Shown here piece after piece: positions 1-5,154 of a stretch of 5,154 bases of DNA (positions are counted from its first letter, which is position 1; every line of letters starts with the position of its first letter). Location of the stretch: contig DMJC01000158.1 of the NCBI GenBank assembly GCA_003451915.1, positions 1 through 5,154 on the forward strand. The letters run 5' to 3'. Below the pieces are notes generated by a model. The model made no database searches. It worked only from the letters and a program-made list of their open reading frames with translations, and was not told the DNA's origin. The translations under genes were made by a program, and so were the position numbers. Source of the DNA: Clostridiales bacterium. GTDB taxonomy: Bacteria > Bacillota > Clostridia > Saccharofermentanales > UBA5734.

Positions 1-569
1 CGGAAAAACTGTCGGGCCAGAAAGATATACAGACCGCAGCGCGGAGCGGAAGCTGTCAGGGCCAAAGCCAGGAAAGGTCCGATATTGCCAACCATCGTGT
101 CAGGGGGCAGTAAACCGAACAATGTAAAGCTCTTGAAATTCAGATACAATGGCGTAATGCTGATAAACGGCGGTAAGATCATGGCGATGATGACCCCGGC
201 AAACAGCAGTTTCTTCCCTTTGAAATTAAATTTTGCAAAGCCATAACCGACTGCGCTGCAGGAAATAACCTGCGCCACCGATACGATGGTTGAGAGAACC
301 AGGGTATTGCTGAGAGCCGGCCAGTATTTCATATAACCGATCAGTTCGGGATAATTGCTCAGCCGCAGGGTGTTGGGGATGAATTTGACCATCGGGTCGA
401 ACAGATCCCGCTGATCCATCAGGGACATTGAAAATTTGGTCAGCAGCGGATAGAGGATGGTAAAGCAAATGCCGATAATGAAAACAGCCTTGGCCAGGCC
501 CAGCACCCATTTGGCCAGCCGGCCGGACTTGATGAAATGAATGAACTTGTTGCGCTTGCTTTTAGTCAT
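1..569 (-). CDS. Sugar ABC transporter permease, MalG-type (CUT1 family), 3' end missing
   Basis: The frame is open from ATG 569-567 to the window edge, giving 189 whole codons with no stop. The protein starts MTKSKRNKFIHFIKSGRLAK, followed by a first membrane segment (about 22-42, with FTILYPLLTKFSMSL continuing it). The extracellular loop contains FIPNTLRLSNYPELI (63-77), matching the 'P...T..NY..l' pattern of MalG-type permeases, and then NTLVLSTIVSVAQVISCSAVGYGFAKFNFKGKKLLF (88-123). That segment carries the conserved A-x-Y-x-F-A-[KR]-[FL]-x-[FG]-x-G-[KR] turn of the family, here with Val in place of the usual Ala. The third segment, MILPPFISITPLYL, follows at 130-143. The last visible residues, GLYIFLARQFF (179-189), are the helix directly before the EAA loop; the loop itself lies outside the window. 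It should pair with the MalF-type permease, which it overlaps by 8 bases. A complete family member is about 280-300 residues, so roughly one third is missing. The truncation is a window effect, not a sign of decay. Confidence 0.92.
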   Translation of the reverse strand, partial: MTKSKRNKFIHFIKSGRLAKWVLGLAKAVFIIGICFTILYPLLTKFSMSLMDQRDLFDPMVKFIPNTLRLSNYPELIGYMKYWPALSNTLVLSTIVSVAQVISCSAVGYGFAKFNFKGKKLLFAGVIIAMILPPFISITPLYLNFKSFTLFGLLPPDTMVGNIGPFLALALTASAPRCGLYIFLARQFF

Positions 570-1491
570 AGTAGAACACCCTCTTTGACAGAATTGCCAT
601 GGCGATACCGATGATCATCAGCACCAGGCCAAAATAAATCCACGAAATTGCCGAGCCGAAGCTGAATTCAGAGAAGGACAGAAGATAGTTCTGGATCGTC
701 AGAATCAGCGGATTTTTGATATTGATGAATGAATCAATAATGGTATAAATCGTATTCAGCAACAGATATGGTCCCATGATCGGAAATGTAATCTTCCAGA
801 ATGATTCCCAGGCGGTTGCCCCTTCAATGCTGGATGCCTCGTAGATCGACGCTGATATGGTGTTGAGGCCGCCGATGAAGATGATGATCTGCAGACCAGA
901 AGCCATGATGACATCGAAAATGCCATCGACGGCACGGCCGAGAAAGGCCAAAATAGTTGCCGGTATCGCATCGTTGAAAAGTGACAGGATCATTTTGTTC
1001 GCAGAAAAAGACCCTGAAGTCCCGTTGATCAGGTCAGCAGTGTTGCGATTCATCATGGTGGCCAAGGTCAGGTTGGCGCTGTCGATGCTGGCTATGACAC
1101 CGGATACCATAATAACCGGCAGAAAGAATATGGCTCTGGCCAGACTGCGTCCCGGGAAAGGGTTTTTCAGAAGCAGAGCGGCAAAAAAACTGAAGGCCAG
1201 AATGACCGGTAAATCGGTGAAGGTCTGTATCAAAGCGTTGACGATCAGCCGCCGGATATTGGCATCAATGAACAGCGCGCGATTGTAACTTTTAAGCCCG
1301 GCAAAATCGAGTTCATAGCCGGTCAGCGTCAGGTTGAGGTCGGATAGGCTGAAGACAATTGACTGGATGATCGGCAGCAAGATAAAAAGGATCAGCCCGA
1401 TGGCGAATGGCGCCACAAAAAGATAACCATATCGGTTCCGGCGGGTGACCAGCATCTGCTTGCGCTTGATTTTTTTATTGATATTCTTCAT
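562..1491 (-). CDS. Sugar ABC transporter permease, MalF-type (CUT1 family)
   Basis: The product is a 309-residue inner subunit of a carbohydrate importer; two such permeases form the channel and dock on a cytoplasmic ATPase. It has a basic N-terminus (KNINKKIKRKQ...RRNRYGY) and six likely membrane segments at about 23-46, 92-109, 118-135, 194-210, 240-256 and 282-302. The ATPase-coupling EAA loop is intact at about 218-239: EASSIEGATAWESFWKITFP, with the invariant glycine at 224 and the I-x-x-P ending. The preceding SGLQIIIFIGGLNTI and the 'EGATAWESFWKITFP' variant resemble CUT1 permeases that, as I recall them, occur beside DUF5696 genes. The loop between membrane segments 3 and 4 (about 136-193) is long and rich in Asn, Ser and Thr. 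The gene starts 5 bases after the lipoprotein stop and its end overlaps the MalG-type start by 8 bases (ATGACTAA). Substrate cannot be read from the sequence; a complex-glycan oligosaccharide is the likely class, from context. Confidence 0.93.
   Translation of the reverse strand: MKNINKKIKRKQMLVTRRNRYGYLFVAPFAIGLILFILLPIIQSIVFSLSDLNLTLTGYELDFAGLKSYNRALFIDANIRRLIVNALIQTFTDLPVILAFSFFAALLLKNPFPGRSLARAIFFLPVIMVSGVIASIDSANLTLATMMNRNTADLINGTSGSFSANKMILSLFNDAIPATILAFLGRAVDGIFDVIMASGLQIIIFIGGLNTISASIYEASSIEGATAWESFWKITFPIMGPYLLLNTIYTIIDSFINIKNPLILTIQNYLLSFSEFSFGSAISWIYFGLVLMIIGIAMAILSKRVFYYD
578..586 (-). promoter_or_regulatory. Ribosome binding site of the second permease
   Basis: AAAGAGGGT lies within the last codons of the first permease. 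GAGGG is followed by 10 bases and then ATG 569-567. It is weaker than the other three sites, which fits a gene that could also be translated by ribosomes finishing the overlapping upstream gene. Confidence 0.65.
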
Positions 1492-1496
1492 CTCAC

Positions 1497-4100
1497 TCAA
1501 CCCTCCTGCTGAACAGCTGCGTAACCCATGGCCGGGATATCCTGCCAATTTGCGCTGTTGTAGTTGACAGTGACTGTCCAGCCATTGTCATAGACGGTCC
1601 GGAAAATACCCGGTGCCAATTGTTCATGGCTCGTGATCCTGTGGTTGGCAACAGCCTGAAGTGCAGATGACGTTTGAGCTGCCAATTCAGTGGCGATCGG
1701 CCAGATGCTGCTCCGCGCAGCACCATAGAGATAATCATAGCGCGTCTTCATGATTGCTGACCCAGCGTCAGCAAAGTAATCAAAATATACTCCTGAGCCA
1801 GTTTCAATTGCTTTCAAAAAGTACTGTGTGGCATTTTCAGTCTGGTTGAGAGCTGGCATCGTGTATGAAACTGAGCCAGACAGCACCATCTGCAGAAAGG
1901 GAACGCTTCGGCTGATAATCGGGTGATTCGATGACGTAACAGGTAAACCGAGGGCATAGTCGAGTCCGGATAACACATAAACATTAGCGCCATATCCGCC
2001 GACCAGATTATTGCCACTGTTGCCGGCTTCGACAGCACTGCGGAAATAATGAATCGTATCGTTTACCGACAGCACATTCTGAGCCCGGAAATCTGAGTAG
2101 ACCTCAGAAGCCAGCGACCCGAGGCTGATGCCGCTGATGTTCATCGATGAATATTTCTGCATGAATTGTGTCATGTTTTCCGCAACCAGATCAGGGCGGA
2201 TGATATAAGGTTTCAGACCTTTGTCATCCAGGTAAAAATTGGCGATGTTGTGTTCAGGTTTATAGCCGGTATCGCGGGTGATAAACCGGATGGCGTGATT
2301 GAGCGGGCTGAATCCCTGCATCCAGCCTGCATCATAACAGTATTGTGGTTCAACGACGGGCAGTAAAGATACACCCAGGTCCTGCAGGCTGGCAGACAAA
2401 TCTGACAAGTCCTGATTGCTGCCCAGCTTACGTTCCGTCTGAGGGGATCGGATATAACCGGTCTGGAAGCCACCTTTCTGCCAGCCAGCATACTGAACGA
2501 CACGATCAGCGGCCGGTGCCGCTTCTTTAAGCAGTTGTCCCAATTCAATCACTTCATCCAGGCTGGTCAGTTCTTTGACGATCTGGGCAGGATAACCCAT
2601 GACCGACTTGATCTCATCGATTGTACCAATTGCATTGACCGCAACGGTCAGTCCTTGGCGGTCGTTGATGCCATCCAGCTGACCGTTCGCCAGCAGGTAA
2701 TCCCGATACAAATCAGCGAGATCGTCATAACTGGTGCCAGCGCTGTCGCAGAACAGATAGCGTAACGAAATCGGATCGTCCACAGCTTGCCGCGGGTATA
2801 GGTTCAAGGCATTTTTCGATGATGATTCCAAGGCAACCAAAGCAAATGACAATAGCGTAAAATCAGAGCAGACATAACTGTAAGCTGAATCCGTACCGGC
2901 GATTCCCGCCAAAACAGACATCTGGCCGTCACCTTGTTCCGCCACGCCGATAAAGCCACCCTGATCGTGATAAGCGCCGTAGACAGGCAAGTAAGTCTGT
3001 TCGCTGTAATCAACCCGGTCTGTCCGCAAGACACCATAATCCTGTCCGTAGACTTTTCGGTTATAATCGGCCCAGACTGTTGCCCTGGCATTTTGGGCAC
3101 TGATGATTGCGCCGCTGCCGTCCGGTACAAACAGATAGCCTTCGCGACCGGGTTTCTGAGCGCCGAAGTTGCGCAGAACTGTGATCTGTGAAATTTTCAG
3201 TTTATCTGTTGCCAGAATTTTTGTTGGATCCACATCAACTGCCAGTGTTCCGTTCTCCAGTTTATAGGTAACTGAAAAAACGAAATTTTCCTGGGTATCC
3301 GCCCCGCCGGTATATCCGACGCCGGCTTCATCAGCCTGTCGGATTTCAAATGCATAGCCGGCATTTTGCAGCGCAGTTGTAAGATTTTTCTGTTCAAGCT
3401 TGGAGAGCATGCTTTTCAGCACATACATGACTCCTCCGAGCTCAGTATCCAGCTTGGCGAAGGTCTTCTTCAGGTCTTCCCGCTGCTGTAAGCTTTCAAT
3501 TGTCGTCAGGTCAACCCGGCCGTACATCCGTTTCAGATAGTTGCGGTCTTTGTCCGAGGCCATCTGGGCGGAGAGCTCGGTGAATCGGGCTTCGGTCATG
3601 CCGACCGGATAAAGCGTCTCTGCAAGAACCTTGCCCATCAGGTAGTTTACATTGATGCCATTGTCCAGTCGTTGGGCTGTAAACTGACCGAAAGCCACAC
3701 TGTCATCAAAAGTGTTCCATTGTTTAGCCACATCACGTCCATTCAAAGTTGTCACGATAAACTGGGTATTAAGCAACGAGTCACTGCTGCCCGGCCGGTC
3801 CTGCGGATTCGAATACCAGACTTGGCCGCTGGCCTTGCGTTTTAAAGCTATTTCGGTCGTTTTCGGATTGAAGTACAAGATCGCGTCTTTGTCTTCAGCA
3901 ATGATTTCCATTTTTTCCAGGCCCAGGTCATTGGCAGTCAGTCGGATCGCTGTTTCCAGGCTGGTGAATGATTTGATTGTATCCTCGTCCAGCATTGTGT
4001 AATATACGGGGCTGCTGAATGTCGAGCATCCGGCTGTCGGCAGGCTCAGCAGGCTGCAAAGCAAAAGGGTTGCGATTACTTTTTTCAATCTCATATTCAT
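1497..4100 (-). CDS. DUF5696-type lipoprotein with a glycoside-hydrolase-like core
   Basis: The product is 867 residues with a lipoprotein signal peptide: basic MNMRLKK, a leucine-rich core at 8-20, then PTAGC with the acylated cysteine at 25. Proline at -4 and threonine at -3 make the lipobox slightly atypical. Residues 30-320 are a mixed, probably beta-rich region with a helical insert (about 168-248). GYLFVPDGSGAII (321-333) and GGFIGVAEQGDGQMSVLAGI (381-400) are patterns I associate with DUF5696. From about 484 the protein reads like a (beta/alpha)8 barrel: VVQYAGWQKGGF (534-545), VSLLPVVEP (577-585), NFYLDDKGLKP (621-631), ISGISLGS (655-662) and RSVPFLQMVLSG (731-742). It closes with a strand pair of the kind found at glycosidase C-termini (VYDNGWTVTVNYN, 836-848). 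E584, D625 and D626 lie where barrel-enzyme acids often lie, but no catalytic role is established. The likely site is the outer face of the membrane, where it may bind or cleave a glycan that feeds the downstream permeases. A non-catalytic binding protein remains possible. Confidence 0.8.
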   Translation of the reverse strand: MNMRLKKVIATLLLCSLLSLPTAGCSTFSSPVYYTMLDEDTIKSFTSLETAIRLTANDLGLEKMEIIAEDKDAILYFNPKTTEIALKRKASGQVWYSNPQDRPGSSDSLLNTQFIVTTLNGRDVAKQWNTFDDSVAFGQFTAQRLDNGINVNYLMGKVLAETLYPVGMTEARFTELSAQMASDKDRNYLKRMYGRVDLTTIESLQQREDLKKTFAKLDTELGGVMYVLKSMLSKLEQKNLTTALQNAGYAFEIRQADEAGVGYTGGADTQENFVFSVTYKLENGTLAVDVDPTKILATDKLKISQITVLRNFGAQKPGREGYLFVPDGSGAIISAQNARATVWADYNRKVYGQDYGVLRTDRVDYSEQTYLPVYGAYHDQGGFIGVAEQGDGQMSVLAGIAGTDSAYSYVCSDFTLLSFALVALESSSKNALNLYPRQAVDDPISLRYLFCDSAGTSYDDLADLYRDYLLANGQLDGINDRQGLTVAVNAIGTIDEIKSVMGYPAQIVKELTSLDEVIELGQLLKEAAPAADRVVQYAGWQKGGFQTGYIRSPQTERKLGSNQDLSDLSASLQDLGVSLLPVVEPQYCYDAGWMQGFSPLNHAIRFITRDTGYKPEHNIANFYLDDKGLKPYIIRPDLVAENMTQFMQKYSSMNISGISLGSLASEVYSDFRAQNVLSVNDTIHYFRSAVEAGNSGNNLVGGYGANVYVLSGLDYALGLPVTSSNHPIISRSVPFLQMVLSGSVSYTMPALNQTENATQYFLKAIETGSGVYFDYFADAGSAIMKTRYDYLYGAARSSIWPIATELAAQTSSALQAVANHRITSHEQLAPGIFRTVYDNGWTVTVNYNSANWQDIPAMGYAAVQQEG
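1501..1507 (-). promoter_or_regulatory. Ribosome binding site that fixes the start of the first permease
   Basis: AGGAGGG is followed by 9 bases and then ATG 1491-1489. It lies in the last codons of the lipoprotein gene, whose stop TGA is 1499-1497. This decides against the upstream in-frame TTG at 1548, which would add 19 residues (starting AGYPGHGL) unlike any permease N-terminus and encoded wholly within or across the end of the lipoprotein gene. Confidence 0.9.
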
Positions 4101-4107
4101 GTGGCAC

Positions 4108-4740
4108 TTAGCTCCTTAACCTGATTTCAGTGACCAGACCCGAAATAAACCCGATCAGTTTGTCAATGATGCTGCCAAAGAGCAGGGCCAGAAATACAAT
4201 GAAGACCATGCCGAAACCCGTGATGATCAATGTGAACAGGGTCTTTTTTACCGTGAACTGATGGATGGTCAGAATACCGGTAAAAATCAGGAAAGCACTC
4301 CAGACGGCCCCGATCCCAAAGACCATGTTGACAAAGTCAATCTCATTTTCGATAACGACATTGGAGAGCAGGGTGCCGATCAAGTTGGTTATGGCCATGG
4401 GCAGCAAGGCATAACCCAACGCCATCACAATATCGATGAAACGGCCTTCCCCATCCGTCAGTGCGGTAAATGACCAGTTCGCTATGCAGAAGAGAATGAT
4501 CGGCAGAACAACCGTCATGATGCTGCGAAGGACATTGTAGGATCGCGGGTCATAATCATACATCAAAAAACCGCCATACTGCTGCATCAGCAGCACCGAT
4601 TCAATGAAAGCCAGATAAATGATCAAGGTTGCGACCAGGTTGCCACGTTTTTCGTGTCGCATATCATAGAAGCCGTCAAACGGATGGACCATGATATGCA
4701 AAGCATATTTCAAGCCGCTGAGGACCGATGCCTGCATCAT
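4108..4740 (-). CDS. Yip1-family integral membrane protein
   Basis: The product is 210 residues and very hydrophobic. A short cytoplasmic-looking N-terminus contains HPFDGFYDMRHEKRGN (about 19-34), the pattern that opens many bacterial Yip1-domain proteins. Five likely membrane segments follow at about 35-55, 73-93, 103-128, 138-158 and 168-190. The loop WSFTALTDGEGRFIDI (89-104) and the stretch YALLPMAITNLIGTLLSN (110-127) also fit the family: a small polar 'DGEG' turn, then a proline-containing helix. The start is supported by a strong Shine-Dalgarno site. It overlaps the upstream stop by 4 bases (ATGA) and ends 7 bases before the lipoprotein gene. Eukaryotic Yip1 proteins work in vesicle traffic. 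Bacterial relatives have no settled role, and no catalytic residues are visible. Tight coupling to a TPR membrane protein on one side and a DUF5696 lipoprotein plus sugar permeases on the other suggests an accessory subunit of that envelope system, which is inference. Confidence 0.8.
   Translation of the reverse strand: MMQASVLSGLKYALHIMVHPFDGFYDMRHEKRGNLVATLIIYLAFIESVLLMQQYGGFLMYDYDPRSYNVLRSIMTVVLPIILFCIANWSFTALTDGEGRFIDIVMALGYALLPMAITNLIGTLLSNVVIENEIDFVNMVFGIGAVWSAFLIFTGILTIHQFTVKKTLFTLIITGFGMVFIVFLALLFGSIIDKLIGFISGLVTEIRLRS
4112..4117 (-). promoter_or_regulatory. Ribosome binding site of the DUF5696 lipoprotein gene
   Basis: AAGGAG lies across the last codons of the Yip1-like gene, 11 bases before ATG 4100-4098. 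A second in-frame ATG (4094-4092) would be 17 bases away, which is too far for efficient use, so the protein is read as starting MNMRLKK. The site overlaps coding sequence because the gap between the two genes is only 7 bases. Confidence 0.75.
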
Positions 4741-5154
4741 TGAGCCGCACCTCCTTTAACAACCCAACGGGTTTTACGAATGATTTTTATAGCTTTAGCG
4801 GCAATATACAAAACCAGAACAGCAATGATCAGAGCCGGGAACCAGAAAGCCAGCAAGGTCTTGCGATGCTCTTTGTAGGCCTTGGAATACCAGGTTTTAT
4901 TGTTGCCATTTCTGAAATACTGCATGGCCTCCTGGTAACGGCCCTGGCTGTAAAGTGCCTTGCCGATTCCATTGTAAGCCAGCTCCATGTTGGCATTGCG
5001 ATCCAGCACACTGGCCCAGGCTGCCGCGCTCTCATCGTAACGGCCGGATTCGTAGGCGGTGATCGCCGACAGAACGCTGCGGCCATAATCTGTGATCACA
5101 AAAACGGTCAGCGCGCCGGTCTGTTTGTCCAGGATATAATAGTGATCATCATCC
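4737..5154 (-). CDS. Partial TPR-repeat membrane protein (C-terminal end only), possibly an NHL-repeat protein
   Basis: The reading frame is open to the window edge (first whole codon at 5153) and ends at TGA 4739-4737, giving 138 visible residues. The GTG at 5099 is an internal valine codon, not a convincing start, because the frame continues upstream with plausible protein (DDDHYYILDKQTGALTVF). Visible residues 28-83 hold two helix-turn-helix repeats of TPR type: the first around AYESGRYDESAAAWASVL, the second around AYNGIGKALYSQGRYQEAM, both with the G-Y-E-A pattern. A single hydrophobic segment follows at about 102-122, then a short basic tail (KIIRKTRWVVK). I recall similar proteins next to Yip1 and DUF5696 genes that begin with a signal peptide and an NHL beta-propeller. 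The opening residues here could be the end of such a propeller, but the N-terminus is missing, so this is inference. If so, the propeller and TPRs lie outside the membrane and the tail inside. The stop overlaps the next start (ATGA), suggesting translational coupling. Confidence 0.8.
   Translation of the reverse strand, partial: DDDHYYILDKQTGALTVFVITDYGRSVLSAITAYESGRYDESAAAWASVLDRNANMELAYNGIGKALYSQGRYQEAMQYFRNGNNKTWYSKAYKEHRKTLLAFWFPALIIAVLVLYIAAKAIKIIRKTRWVVKGGAAQ
4748..4757 (-). promoter_or_regulatory. Ribosome binding site of the Yip1-like gene
   Basis: AAAGGAGGTG, a near-perfect anti-16S match, lies inside the 3' end of the upstream TPR gene. GGAGG is followed by 9 bases and then ATG 4740-4738. 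A second ATG comes immediately after (4737-4735), at a 12-base spacing. The first ATG has the better spacing and is chosen, although initiation at the second would change the protein by only one residue. Confidence 0.85.

Noticed and set aside
226..510. A 94-codon minus-strand frame inside the MalG-type permease gene.
   Set aside because: It lies in a different frame from the permease, which reads continuously from 569 to the window edge with clear family motifs.
857..1288. A 143-codon open frame on the plus strand opposite the first permease.
   Set aside because: It is exactly antisense to a well-supported membrane protein, its translation is a Met/Lys/Arg-rich string without recognisable domains, and no ribosome binding site was evident. 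It is a shadow of the real gene.
1492..1548. A longer first permease starting at TTG 1548.
   Set aside because: The extra residues come from the end of the lipoprotein gene in another frame, and the strong AGGAGGG site is placed for ATG 1491 instead.
2166..3191. Several plus-strand frames of 61-85 codons opposite the lipoprotein gene, and a 111-codon minus-strand frame at 2548-2213.
   Set aside because: All lie within the 867-residue gene in other frames, with no domain signal and no initiation signals.
5097..5099. GTG at 5099 as the start of a 120-residue TPR protein.
   Set aside because: The frame stays open upstream to the window edge with plausible protein sequence, and the bases before the GTG (tgaccgttttt) contain no ribosome binding site. 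The gene is better read as truncated by the window.
1..5154. Possible Mycoplasma-type genetic code (TGA as Trp), considered because the operon type is Gram-positive.
   Set aside because: The TPR gene and the lipoprotein gene end at TGA exactly where a next gene begins, and tryptophans are encoded by TGG (for example at 508-506 in the last permease).
1..5154. CRISPR arrays, tRNAs, rRNAs, insertion sequences, riboswitches, promoters and terminators.
   Set aside because: No spaced direct repeats, transposase frames or stem-loop followed by a T-run were seen, and coding sequence fills the window apart from gaps of 5 and 7 bases.

Overview
The window is one uninterrupted stretch of an operon. All five genes are on the minus strand and are read from high to low coordinates. 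The largest gap between genes is 7 bases. Two gene pairs overlap, by 4 and 8 bases, so no promoter, terminator or RNA gene fits inside the window. The outer genes run off the edges: the first lacks its 5' part and the last lacks its 3' part.

Order of transcription: (1) the C-terminal 138 residues of a protein with two TPR-like repeats and one membrane segment (5154-4737); (2) a 210-residue Yip1-like integral membrane protein (4740-4108); (3) an 867-residue predicted lipoprotein of the DUF5696 type, whose central part looks like a glycoside-hydrolase barrel (4100-1497); (4) a MalF-type sugar ABC permease with an intact EAA loop (1491-562); (5) a MalG-type sugar ABC permease, cut off just before its EAA loop (569-1).

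Strong AGGAGG-like ribosome binding sites, ATG starts, a CUT1 transporter without its own ATPase in view, and a DUF5696 lipoprotein beside a Yip1 protein all point to a Gram-positive, Bacillota-type bacterium. By eye the G+C content is near one half. TGA is used as a stop by two genes, so a Mycoplasma-type code is not in use. No species can be named from this evidence.

A working model, which is inference: the lipoprotein sits on the outer face of the membrane and binds or trims a glycan; the two permeases import the released oligosaccharide with a solute-binding protein and an ATPase encoded elsewhere; the TPR protein and the Yip1 protein form a membrane-bound assembly of unknown role. I recall this gene neighbourhood from Paenibacillus and related genomes, but I know of no assigned function for the DUF5696, Yip1 and TPR members. 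They are the least explained part of the window.
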